Shown in pieces: positions 47,490-57,808 of a stretch of DNA of 64,000 bases. Position numbers and translations under genes: made by a program. The stretch's first letter is position 1, and every line of letters starts with the position of its first letter. The notes below the pieces were generated by a model. That model saw nothing but the letters and a program-made list of their open reading frames with translations. It was not told the DNA's origin and made no database searches. Location: assembly GCA_015143295.1 (NCBI GenBank), contig CM026561.1:42784875-42848874 (forward strand). The letters are read 5' to 3'. The stretch is from Tetracentron sinense. Lineage: Eukaryota > Streptophyta > Magnoliopsida > Trochodendrales > Trochodendraceae.

Positions 47490-48414
47490 GACACGTGGCT
47501 ACCTCAAGGGGTGATAACAGTAGAGGATTCGAGAATTTAAAAAGAACTCAAATCCTCTACTGTTATCACCCCTTGAGGTAGTCATGCGTCCTTTTTGACA
47601 CCCCTTAAATGGGGTTAGATTCACCCGCCCCTAGGGTTCACCCACCCATCCTTGTTTTTCTTTTAAAAAATATTAATTCTTTTTTTTTAATATTAAAAAA
47701 ACCTTAAAAATAATTTTTTAATTTTAAAAAAAGAATTAATATGGTAGAAAAGGGACACGTGGATGGGTGAGTGAACCCTAGGGGTGGATGAATCCTAATC
47801 ACAGTTAAGGGGTGTTAAAAGGGACACGTGGCTACCTCAAGGGGTGATAACCGTAGAGGATTTGAGTTCTTTTTAAATTCTCAAATCCTCTACAGTTATC
47901 ACCTTTTGAGGTAACCACCTATCCTTTTGACACCCCTTAAATGGGGTTAGATTCACCCACCCTAGGGTTCACTCGCCCATCCTTGATTTTTTTTTTTTTA
48001 ATTTTTTAATATAAAAAAGCCTAAAAAACAGTTTTTTAATTTTAAAAAAAGAATTAATATGGTAGAAAAGAGACACGTGAATCTTAACCATAGTTAAGGG
48101 GTGTCAAAAGGGGCACAAGGCAACTTCAAGGGGTGATAACCGGATTTTTCAAATCCGGTTATCACCGTAGAGGATTTGACTTAATTTAAAAATGAGGGGG
48201 CAATTTCGTATATGAGAAAAGTGGAAAATGAGGGCATTTTTGGTAGTTTATACCACTTTATCACATGACATCACTATTCCCTCACGGTCAACTGATGGAA
48301 GGGGTGTAAGTGTCATTATTTTGAAAAGTAGGGGTACCTAATGTATTTTCTGAAACCTGAGGAAGTTTATGTGTATTTTCGTCAAACCTCGAGGGGTGAA
48401 AATGTATTTTCTCC
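47490..48414. mobile_element. Rearranged Mutator-like foldback element
   Basis: The right end (48130-48414) matches the terminal inverted repeat of 3951-5330 over its full length, ending ttttctcc at 48414. The left terminal repeat is absent. The rest consists of blocks from the same family ('ccttaaatggggttagattc', 'gggacacgtgg') and three hairpins built on gataac...gttatc at about 47511, 47848 and 48136. Noncoding, with one end missing. Confidence 0.7.
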
Positions 48415-48980
48415 TACATTTAATTTAATAAAATATTTAAAATAATTAAAATTCTAAAATTTTGTTTAGAAATCCAAAATTTTGAATTTTTCGATTCGAC
48501 TTGGAGGACTGAAATTGTCAATATAAACGCGATTCAAACCTTGGTAACTAGTGGACCGCATGTTGTATGTATATACAACGTGAGGGAGTGGGGATGAGAG
48601 AAAATGGGAAGAAGGATGCCTAGTGAGAGTAATTTTGTTGTTATGATAATTCAATCATCGTTTTTAATTGACCCATTTATTTTATAATAATATAAAAGGT
48701 AGATTATAAGAATAAAGACAATTTTTTCATTATGATAAAATTCAATCACGTTTTAATCGGTTCATTCTCTTTATAATAGTAAAGATAAACGGACCCTTGG
48801 GGGTTAGGGGATTTTTATTTTTTTTGAGTAATTGGTCCATTGTGGTTATAAAACTCATCAGTGTTGCATTCCAAAAAGGGGTCTCGTAACAAGAAAAAGT
48901 GAAAAACATTGACCAGTCACTCACCCCTAGGGTTTATCCATTTAAACTTAGTTTTTAGAATAATTTTAAGTTGATTAAGC
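48415..48980. other. Intergenic sequence
   Basis: No gene or recognised element. Frames of about 60 codons on the minus strand have no support. Confidence 0.45.
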
Positions 48981-49305
48981 TTAACCACGGTGAAAGGGGA
49001 TGAAATGGGAAGACATTTGAATATTTAATCAAATGCAGGATGGGCTAATCACTACTATAAAATTACTATATTTTTATACTATGGAGATTTTTTTCACGCG
49101 CATGCCTCCCCTGCTTGACATGTGTCCCTTTTAACACATATTAACTGTGGTTAAGATTCACTCACTATTAGGGTTTATACATCTACCCATAGTTTTTATT
49201 GAAAAAAATTAACTCCTGAGATAATAAATTTTAACTAAGGTTAAAAAGGGACATAAAAAATCAATCCCTTTATAATTTACATATAAAAAAAAAGGACTTT
49301 GCTAG

Positions 49306-49457
49306 TGAGAACCCCTTAGGGCCGAGAATACCGAGATCATGCTCTAAGAGAATGAGATTTCAGGTGGGACCCATTTCACATGGTAGGCCCCACTTGAAAT
49401 CCCATGCTCTTAGAGCATGGTCTCGGTGGTCTCGGCCCTAAGGGAGTCTAAGAAAGT
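49306..49457. mobile_element. Hairpin MITE in copy 1
   Basis: Arms 'ccccttagggccgaga' ... 'tctcggccctaaggg', with further pairing through 'atgctctaagagaatg' and 'gatttcaggtgggacc'. Stem of about 65 bp with a very small loop. Confidence 0.75.
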
Positions 49458-49959
49458 TTTATCCTAAAAAAAAATGTACAATATTTTTTTGAGGCACTAT
49501 AGAAAAAATGTATATATCATATATATTTTTAAATCATAGGTATAATATATTAAGATTCAAAAAAATTGAGGAATGCTAGCCATATTCTTAGTCAACCAAT
49601 ACTCTCCCTCTCTACCAACCACCTGCCCATTTTTGTGTTAACCACGGTGAAAGAGAATGAAATGGGAAGACATTTGATTATTTAATCAAATGTGGGATGG
49701 GCTAATCACTACTATAAAATTACTATATTTTTATATTATGGAGATTTTTTTCACGTGCACGCCTCCCCTGCTTGACATGTGTCCCTTTTAACACATATTA
49801 ACTGTGGTTAAGATTCACTCACCCCTTAGGGTTTATACATCTACCCATAGTTTTTATTGAAAAAAATTAACTCATAAGATAATAAATTTTAACTAAGGTT
49901 AAAAAGGGATATAAAAAATCAATCCCTTTATAATCTACATATAAAAGAAAAGGACTTTG

Positions 49960-50116
49960 CTAGTGAGACCCCTTAGGGCCGAGACCATCGAGACCATGCT
50001 CTAAGAGAATGGGATTTCAGGTGGGACCCATTTCACATGGTAGGCCCCACCTGAAATCCCATGCTCTTAGAGCATGGTCTTGGGGTGGTCTCGGCCCTAA
50101 GGGGGTGGGTCTCAGA
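49960..50116. mobile_element. Hairpin MITE in copy 2
   Basis: The same hairpin as in copy 1, with tips tgagacccc / ggggtgggtctca. The central arms 'gggatttcaggtgggacc' and 'ggccccacctgaaatccc' pair almost perfectly. Confidence 0.75.
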
Positions 50117-50236
50117 AGTTTTATCATAAAAAAAAAAATGTACAATATTTTTTGGAGGCACTATAGAAAAAATGTCTATATTATATATGTATATTTTTAA
50201 AATCATAGGTATAATATGTTAAGATTCAAAAAAATT

Positions 50237-50380
50237 GAGGAATGCTAGCCATACTCTTAGTCAACTAATACTCTCACTCTCTACCAACCACCTGTCCATT
50301 TTTCTGTGAAAAAGTGTTTTAATCATTGCAACATGGACATGTGGTTGGTGGAGAGCTGAGAGTAGGGCTAGCACTCCTCC
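50237..50380. mobile_element. Small MITE, 144 bp
   Basis: Inverted ends gaggaatgctagcc / ggctagcactcctc, with inner pairing of 'tctaccaaccacctgtcc' and 'ggacatgtggttggtggaga'. Flanked by aaaaaatt on both sides, with one extra base on the right. Related fragments are at 43981 and 45085. Confidence 0.7.
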
Positions 50381-51207
50381 AAAAAATTTGTAAGTTGGGG
50401 TGGGGTGGGGTGTGTGTAGGAACGAAACCGACAACGAGAACCTTATTAGTACCTAAGGGGTTGTTTGACATTGTTCCTTAGGAACAATTTCTTAATCCCA
50501 GGAATAGAAACAGTCTAAATGCGTTTGGCAAGTCATTTTTAAGAAATAATTTTAAGAATTGTCTTGCTTTAGGCACAATTTTTAAGGAACAAAAAAAAAT
50601 CATTTTTCAGAATCGATTTTGAAAAACACGCTTAAAAGGAACCAGATTAGCATTAAAATTGACAAGAAATATGAGACATAATATAAAAAAAAAAATTGGT
50701 ATTTTATGACACTTGTATATGTGTTGATGATATAAAAATATAATTGTCTAAACTAATTTTATTTATTTTTCTTTTTTTCATCCAAACGTAATTCTGTTAT
50801 TTCTTTTATTCATAATTGATTCTGACCAACAGTTACCAAATTCATTCACAATATAAAAGTGATAACAAGAATCAAAACTTATAAGAACTAATTCTTTTTC
50901 AAAAGGAGACAATCACTATAATTGATGTCAAAGGGACCTAAGAATAGAGAACAGGTTTTGATGCCAGACGACCCCAAAGAAAAGAGAACAAAGAACAGGT
51001 TTGTTATGCTTGGCATTCTTCTTTTGTGAGGTTATGCTGGCCTTCTTCTTTTCCTTGGAACAAAAGATAACAGACTGTTATAATTGAAGAGAACAGAATA
51101 CTGTCCTTAATTTTCCCCCTTGCAATGGGACAAATAACTTTTTTTGTGGGCCTCGCCTAAAGTGGTATTTCCGCGTTCAACAATCAAAACCAGCTATAAT
51201 GCCTACG
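50381..51207. other. Intergenic, possible MITE edge
   Basis: 'ggggttgtttgacattgttc' at 50458 resembles the end of common plant MITEs, but no matching opposite end was found. No gene is recognised. Confidence 0.4.
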
Positions 51208-51840
51208 TATAGATGGGCCTCGAATTGTAAAATGGTCTCGGGCAACCACATAATAGGCGACATGTGGTAATAAAAAGGGGAGAAGTCATTTCATTTTGTC
51301 CCCATGATTTTGACTTCTCCCCCATTGATATCTCTCCCCATTTTTCTCACACTTATCGCCACATGTCTCATTATGTGTGGAGAAGTCAAAATCATGGGGC
51401 CCATGATTTTGACTTCACCACCACATGTCCCCTATTCTATAGACACCCGAGACAAGCCCTTTCTGGCTTCACCAGAGACAATCCGAGGCCATATAGGTGT
51501 CCTTGTTTTCTCTTTTATTTTTATTTTCACAGGTGCACCAGGGCCTCGGATTGTCTCTGGTGAAACTAGAAACCCCTTGTCTGGGCAACCATAGAACAGG
51601 GGACAAGTGGTGGAGAAGTCAAAATCATGGGCCCCATGATTTTGACTTCTCCACACACTATATGACACATGGTGATAAAGTGTTGAAATAAAGGGAGAGA
51701 GATATCAAGTGGGGAGAAGTCAAAATCATGGGGAGAAAATGAAATGACTTCTTCCCTTTTTAACACCACATGTACCATATTCTATGGTTGCCCAAGAGGG
51801 CTTTCTGGCTTCGCCAGAGACAATCCGAGGCCGTGCACCA
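51208..51840. mobile_element. Large palindromic foldback element
   Basis: The left arm (about 51210-51520) and right arm (about 51535-51838) are inverted copies. Paired landmarks are 'ctcgggcaacca' / 'tggttgcccaag', 'ggggagaagtcatttcattt' / 'aaatgaaatgacttcttccc', and 'agagacaatccgaggcc' / 'ggcctcggattgtctct'. Each arm also contains its own small palindrome of 'gaagtcaaaatcatggg' with 'cccatgattttgacttc'. Overlapping frames on both strands give nearly the same protein, as expected for a palindrome, and are not genes. No clean TSD was located. Confidence 0.8.
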
Positions 51841-51879
51841 GACGTCTAGACCTTGACTCTTTACGTATAAAACACACCG

Positions 51880-52033
51880 CCTCTGGCGCCAATGGTGGGT
51901 GTGGCCTCTCTATTGAGGGAGGTCTGAGGATCCAATCCACCCGGGTGACGAGTCCGCAAGAAATCCAATCTCCCAAGCTAACCACTAACCATTGTTTTAA
52001 CCACTAACTATAGTTAAATGACCAGAATAAGAA
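51880..52033 (+). mobile_element. tRNA-derived SINE, second copy
   Basis: Shares with 41913-42088 the block 'ggtgtggcct', 'gagggaggtc', the B-box-like ggatccaatcc (51928-51938) and 'cccaagctaac'. The A-box region reads 'ctggcgccaatggtggg'. The poly(A) tail is degraded. Confidence 0.65.
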
Positions 52034-52288
52034 AGCTAGCTGCACTCCTAGAATTCCACTCTCACCAAATGTCAGAGACGGTCTTAGCTGTACTCTTGTA
52101 GCATTGCTCCATGATCATTTGGTTTGGATCAATGTTATCTGGTTTGTCGATTCGCTCGTTTTGAATTCGGGTTCACAATTTGCAACTCTAAAGTGAACCC
52201 AATTTGCCAGGGGTAAGATGAGACAATTCGTTTTTCAGTTTGCTTAGTTCTTTAGTTTGGTTCGTTAGTTTTGTTTACTTATATAATA

Positions 52289-52293
<5 letters not shown>

Positions 52294-52331
<38 letters not shown>
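52294..52331. repeat. (AT)n microsatellite
   Basis: About 19 uninterrupted AT units. Confidence 0.95.
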
Positions 52332-52333
<2 letters not shown>

Positions 52334-53789
52334 CCGTGTAAATAAATATATTATAAATACTTATTTTTAAAAAAATAGGTTATTTAAAAAAAACATTAGA
52401 GAATAGGTTTTATGGCCAGTTCGCGAATCCAAAAAACAAATTCGTCGAACTCAAAATATAAGTTCGTCAAACTTAAAAAACAAATTCGCTGTACCCAACC
52501 AAAAAGTTCGTTGAACCTAAACAAAAAATTCGTCGAATCAAAGCTATTGGGTTTGGAACCCAAGCAAACCAATTCACTGTTCGCACTAGGAGGTAGCGAA
52601 CTAGGTAACACTGGTTTGGATTATCATATGATTTTATTCAAGAACTTAATTAAATATGTCTAAATTATATATCGATAATAGTGTTTGGTTCCACTCATCA
52701 TAAGTGATTAGGTAATAATCGATTATAAAAAGTTTGAATTCATAATCTCGTGAGGGGATGATTGTTGTGAAGCATATATGCTTATGAACCTTTACGACTA
52801 TAAAAATTATTATACCTATCCAGATTTACACCCAATAAGACTAAGACCTACAGGTTTCATCAAGTTTCAAAGAGTAATTTTTAAATAATAAAAAATTCAA
52901 AATAATCAAATTTTTTTAATTATCAAATAATCACTTATCAACAAAGTGCCAACCAAGCCTATAAGCTGAATTACAACTATCAGTGATTATTGACAAAAGT
53001 GTTTATCAACACAATTAATTATGCTGGCAATAATCCGAACCAAACGGGCTTCCAATTATTTAAAAAAATTTTGATTAAAATAATAATTTTAAAAGACGAG
53101 GAATAACTATTTTAATCCATCGTAAAAGTAACTAGCTAAAACAACAAGGCGTGTCCCTTCAGTAGTAAGATATGGAAGTTTGAAGTCATGTGGATAGCAT
53201 ACTCGAATACAAACAACTTTTACACTACTACTGCTAGAGTAATTTTAGTAGAGATGCAAGAGTTTTAAACTCTCATCAATAAAGTGACGCATGTTATTAT
53301 TATTGTTATTATTATTTTTTTTATTATAAAATTATCTTTACAACTGGTCAAGCTAACAAATTAATTTCTCTTAAAGATTGTTGCCACAACGGGTTGTAAG
53401 TAGGGGGCATTTTAATCCCTTGGGTTTATTAATCTTAAAAGTGATCTTATTAGCTCTTTAAAAGGAGTTTCTTTTAGTGAGAAGATAATACTTTACTTTA
53501 GATAGAGCTTTACGCCAAGGGAAATTGGAGTTCTTGAAGCAATTATAATGTTTAGATGATTTTCATCGACATCTACTTGCAGGAAACAAAGTCGAAAGGT
53601 AATAACAAGAGATTGATGGAAGCTAGCATTAGTAAGGAAGGATCATATTGAATTTATTTTCTAATGTGAAGTAATTTTTGTAAAGCTAAAGCTTGTATTT
53701 TTCTCCACCGATAGTAAAAACATTCTTGTCTAATGCTCGTATGTAGATGTAGCCCAGATTAGGTGAATCATATATATATCGGACCGCAC
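52332..53789. other. Intergenic, no gene seen
   Basis: 52681-53050 begins 'gtgtttggttcc' and ends 'gaaccaaacggg', a possible degraded MITE. The rest is AT-rich and unassigned. Confidence 0.4.
52425..52545. repeat. Short tandem repeat with 'aattcgtcgaa' core
   Basis: Five or so degenerate units ('aaattcgtcgaact', 'agttcgtcaaactt', 'aaattcgctg', 'agttcgttgaacct', 'aaattcgtcgaatc'). May be the subterminal part of an unrecognised DNA element (52120-52620). Confidence 0.6.
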
Positions 53790-53834
53790 GGTCAGCTTCC
53801 AAGCTGATTGCTCGATCTCATTGGTCTATGCCTT

Positions 53835-53990
53835 CCTTTTTAACGCCCACTAACTGTGGTTGAGATTCACTCGCCACTAGGGTTCATCCATCCAACCTTA
53901 ATTTTTAGAAAAATAATAAATAATTATAATTTAGTTAAGTTTAACCATGATTACAAAGGGGTTAAAAGGGACACGGGACACAGGGTTCAG
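53835..53990. repeat. Foldback-family fragment
   Basis: 'ctaactgtggttgagattc' and 'gttaaaagggacacggg' match blocks of 3951-5330, in inverted arrangement around an AT-rich centre. Confidence 0.55.
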
Positions 53991-54072
53991 CTAGGAAGGA
54001 GACGTTGTAGTCCCTTTCTCAAGACTCTATTTTATATATTTTGTTCTCCTAATTACACGTTACACATATTTT

Positions 54073-54338
54073 GTGTCGCGCCCCAAATTAAACCCCACCT
54101 TAGTTATAATGGGACTTTGGACTGTGACACTGTTTATCCCTGCTTGACTTAATAGCAATAAGGCAATAACTAAATAACAAATCTCCAAAAGGGCAACCAT
54201 AAAATTTCGATATAAACACACTATCATGTGTATCAAGAAACTAATATGAACACAACTTATAATCTGATCACCCACCATGATCTCCAAAATACAACTAAGT
54301 CTAAAGTAACATCTACTAAAAGTATAATGAGTCCATTT
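54073..54338. mobile_element. LTR fragment (TGTGTCGCGCCCC start)
   Basis: Starts TGTGTCGCGCCCCAAATT, a common type of plant Gypsy LTR tip, with the inward inverted echo 'ggactttggactgtgacac' 40 bases later, the same arrangement as at 33608-33656. The other end is missing. Confidence 0.45.
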
Positions 54339-54835
54339 TATGTAGAGACCCCGAATCTTTTTCATGTTTTTACTTCAATGTATTAGGGGTATTATAGTCC
54401 TTGTGATGTTTTGATGTTTATGGTATTATATATTTATTTGGTGTGGTGTAAACTAGGCTTAATCAAACTTGTAACGGAGGGATGTCATATCACACCCTAA
54501 ATTTTAGGAAGCTCTAGTTTTGGCACCGTTTACTGGAATTGAGTGATTCTTGAACCATTAGAAAGGTGTTGGAACCCTCTTCGAAGTTCATGTTTAATTT
54601 TTTTCCTTATTTTGAGTTTAAACCAAGTCAATGGTGGGTTTTATCTGATGGAATTGCAGATCAGTCAACTTTTGGGATAATTTAGTCTATTAATTTAGTG
54701 GAATTTAGAAATTCTAAAATACCAAAAATGTTCTTTTTCGAAAGACGAATCCAACGCAAGTTGAATCGTCGAAATCCGACGAACAAGTCAAAAGTTATGG
54801 CCGAAACAGTAAAGCGGGTCAAAAATCTGTAGGCA

Positions 54836-54997
54836 ACCGATCGCTCGGTCAGAAGTAGCAATCGATCGGTCCAAAACCGATCGATCATTATCTATCGACT
54901 GGTCCAGAATTTTGTATGGGAAAAATTTCCAGAGAGTGCTTTTTTGACCGATCGACCGGTCAAGAACACCGATCGCTCGGTCATAACCACCGATCGT
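54836..54997. repeat. Palindromic CGATCGGT-type motif array in the Gypsy-type LTR
   Basis: Six or more variants of 'accgatcgctcggtc' and 'gaccgatcgaccggtc', interrupted by a 'ggtccagaattttgtatggg' block that is also found in the Copia LTR array. Confidence 0.8.
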
Positions 54998-55948
54998 TCG
55001 GTCCTTCGTATTTTTGCAGAATTTTAGTATGGGAGTTTTGGTCTTTTTTTTCTCAGACCTTGGGGCTATAAATAGGGGATCCTACTCGAAATATTAAAAT
55101 ACTCTACTTATTTCTAACCTAATTTGGCAAAAAGGGGGAGAAAACCTAGGGTTTGAGGGAGAGGGTTGCTTGGAGAAGAAGGAGGTTGCTAGAAGATTGA
55201 GAGGAAAGCTTGGAGATCGTCCTCAAAGCTTCTCCAAATCTCCTCGGGAGCGTTTGAATCCAAGGGAATGATTCCTAAGGTCGATATACTATCCTAATCA
55301 ACTCTATTTTAATGTTTTGTGAATATTAATTTGATAGAAATGATAGAATAGAGATTAAATGTATTTTTCCCAAATTTTCTATGAAGTAAGCTAATTATTG
55401 ATGGAAATGTGGATTGGATGTGGATAGAATATATGGAGGATGGGATTAATATGTGGATGTGAATAGTGAATTGATTGTATGGATGAATTATGGTTTGATG
55501 AATGCTTGAAAATATAGAAGGGAAATGGATTCATATTATGCGTACACAAGGTGTTTGTGAAAATGCTTGATAGGATAAATGCTATTATACTCTTATGAAA
55601 TAGTGGTAAATAAATCATGAATTGTGTTAAGAATTATGATAAGATATATATATGTGATTGTTTGGTAAGTATATCTAATTACTTGCATGGAAATTGGTAG
55701 TCGGGAAGGTAAGAACTTAGAGAAACATCTCTCAAACCGGGAATTCTCTAACTATTTGGTATGGGACAGTATAGTGGAGTTTCCATGGTGGGAGATCGGA
55801 ATCTAAGTAATTACCAACTCGAATGTTAATTTCGACACTTAAGCACATATGCACGTGTATGTTAAGATAAGAGTCTCACAAGTCACACATGTGGACCACA
55901 AGCATGAGCATGGTATACGTATGATATTCTGAATAAGCATAAGCATGG

Positions 55949-56085
55949 CATGGTCTGTATCCGTCAAGAACGGCATGTCGATTACATTTGATTCTTAGGC
56001 ATGGTCCATATCCGCCAAGAACGGCATGTCAACCATTTGATTCTTAGACATGGTCCGTATCCGCCAAGAACGGCATGTCACATCA
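55949..56085. repeat. Three tandem units of about 50 bp
   Basis: 'catggtc-(t/c)(a/g)tatccg(t/c)caag' at 55949, 56000 and 56049, each followed by 'aacggcatgtc' and, in the first two, 'tttgattcttag'. Confidence 0.85.
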
Positions 56086-56822
56086 TTGTATGATCTGAAT
56101 AAGTGCATAAGCATAAACATCTCACAAGCACGTGGTCTCATAAGCATAAGCAGCTCATAAGTGTATTGTCTTCTAAGTCTAAGATTCTCACAAGTACACG
56201 AGTCAAGGTGATGATATGATGTATATGCGCACACGTTTTTCCGCGCTCTGATTATGTTACTATGTTATTGGATATGTTTCTAACCAAGTACAGGTATATA
56301 TTGTTGGTTGGATTTTATATACACTGAGTACCTTTGTACTCAGCCGGACTTCGTCTTGGCAGGTTTAGAGCAGGAGTACACGGCGGAGCCGTGGGTTGAG
56401 GAAACATACGCAGAGGAAGGAGGTGAAGGTGAGCCTTCTGAGGAGGGAGCCAAAGACTTGGGTGGCTACACCTCTTAGTTTTATTTCATTTGATTGAGAG
56501 AGTGTATTAGACTAGTAAATCCCTAAATAGGTGTTGGCAAATTCCGTGATCATTAGATAGGTCAGTTGAGTCGAGTCGTCGAGTCATGTTTAACTTGTCA
56601 GAAGAGAAGAGCTAAAGCTTAAAGAAGATTGAAGAAAGTGAAAGAAAAAGCTTCTACTCCGGATCTAGACAGGTAATGAACTTAGAGACCCTACCTAGGT
56701 TGGATTTGACTTAGATAACCCTAAAAATACCTAGGAGGATAGTTTTAAGCCTACCAAAGATATTTGATCTTAGTTGAATCAAATAAAAATAAAATGATAA
56801 TGGTTTTGGCAAAAATTATGTC

Positions 56823-57014
56823 TCAACCGATCGTTCGGTATTACGACCGATCGATCGGTGGCCTACCGAGCGATCGGTGGCTATCGACTGGACCAAATTT
56901 TTGTATGGAGAAATTTTCCAGAGAGATGATTTATGACCGAGCGATCGGTCATTAGAACCGATCGATCCGTTTTGAACCGAGCGATCGGTAGTGAGCACCG
57001 ATCGATCGGTCCCC
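56823..57014. repeat. Palindromic CGATCGGT-type motif array in the Copia LTR
   Basis: Eight or so variants, including the perfect 14-base palindrome accgatcgatcggt at 56846-56859 and 56997-57010. They are interrupted by 'tatcgactggaccaaatttt' and 'ttttccagagag', the same spacer as in the array at 54836-54997. It ends about 40 bases before the TATA box. The second copy is at about 62729-62917. Confidence 0.85.
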
Positions 57015-57055
57015 GTAAAAAGAATTTTTCTTTTTCTGGATTCTTTTTTTAACCC

Positions 57056-57063
57056 TATATAAA
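57056..57063 (+). promoter_or_regulatory. TATA box of the first Copia LTR
   Basis: tatataaa between the motif array and the transcribed part of the LTR. Confidence 0.7.
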
Positions 57064-57743
57064 CAACTTTTGAGAGACCTAATTCGGGTCATTGATATTT
57101 TTGAAAGAGTAGAGGTCTGAGAAACTCTTCTAGGGTTTTTCTTATTGCTTTTATTAGATCTTTGTTGATCCCTCCTCTTTCTTAGATCCTAGAGAATGCA
57201 AGTAGAGATCTAAACCTTTGATCTTGCATTGTGTGATCTCAGATCTGTATGAGATCCCTCTAGGGTTTGAAACTTACTAAATTGATTCACAACCCTACAC
57301 CTTGTGTGTGTGTCCGGTGTTTGATCCGGAGCCTTCGTGGAAGGAGATCAATCGTGTGTGATCGTGGTTTTGAAGTTGCTTGAAAAGATTTGGTCGGTGT
57401 GGAACCGAAGCTGCTAAGGCGGAGATCGAACCTGCTGGTTCGTGGAAATCAAGAGTAAGAGTCTATACCTAGGAACGTCGTTTCTGTTATGGTAAGGTGT
57501 TGTCTTGTACTTGATATCTTTTCATAGTGAAGTTTATTGCTGGACAAGGTCCCGTGGTTTTTCCCCGTTAGGGTTTTCCACGTAAAAATCTTCTGTGTTT
57601 GATTTGTGTGGATTGTCTGATTGAATTAATCATTGATTTCTAAACATATTAATTGAAAAATTAAAATTGGTTAGAAATTATTAGATAGACCTATTCACCC
57701 CCCCTCTAGGTCTTAGAGATCATTGATCTGGATAAATTTCAAT

Positions 57744-57755
57744 TGGTATCAGAGC
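57744..57755 (+). promoter_or_regulatory. Primer binding site, initiator tRNA-Met
   Basis: TGGTATCAGAGC two bases after the first LTR. Confidence 0.9.
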
Positions 57756-57808
57756 TTGTTCACTGATAAGGCTAATCCCTTAAGTGTGATCCTGTATTAT
57801 CCGTGATC

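Larger units (their letters stand above)
48981..50306. repeat. Tandem duplication of a 657-bp unit
   Basis: Copy 1 is 48981-49637 and copy 2 is 49638 to about 50306. Both start 'ttaaccacggtgaaag' and contain, in order, a Mutator-family block ('gacatgtgtcccttttaaca'), a long hairpin and the left half of a small MITE. They are about 95 percent identical by eye. The duplication junction falls within the MITE sequence. Confidence 0.85.
54483..56531 (+). mobile_element. Gypsy-type LTR, right side interrupted
   Basis: Starts TGTCATATCACACCC directly after a purine tract 'ggaggga' (54476-54482), as expected for a 3' LTR. It contains a palindromic motif array (54836-54997), a TATA box 'gctataaatagggg' (about 55065), a three-unit tandem repeat (55949-56085) and the block 'gagccgtgggttgaggaa' (56388). 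It ends where the Copia LTR begins at 56532. No Gypsy coding sequence is present in the window. Confidence 0.6.
56532..57741 (+). repeat. First LTR of the SIRE-type element
   Basis: TG at 56532 (TGTTGGCAAATTCC) and CA at 57740-57741, directly before the primer site. It contains a motif array (56823-57014), a TATA box tatataaa (57056-57063) and the conserved late block 'ctattcaccccccctctagg' (57690). The left border is inferred from the TGTTGG start; sequence from 56557 onward is confirmed by the second copy. Confidence 0.65.

Noticed and set aside
51264-51778. Plus- and minus-strand frames encoding similar 'HDFDFS' proteins
   Set aside because: A palindrome gives the same translation on both strands; no independent coding evidence.
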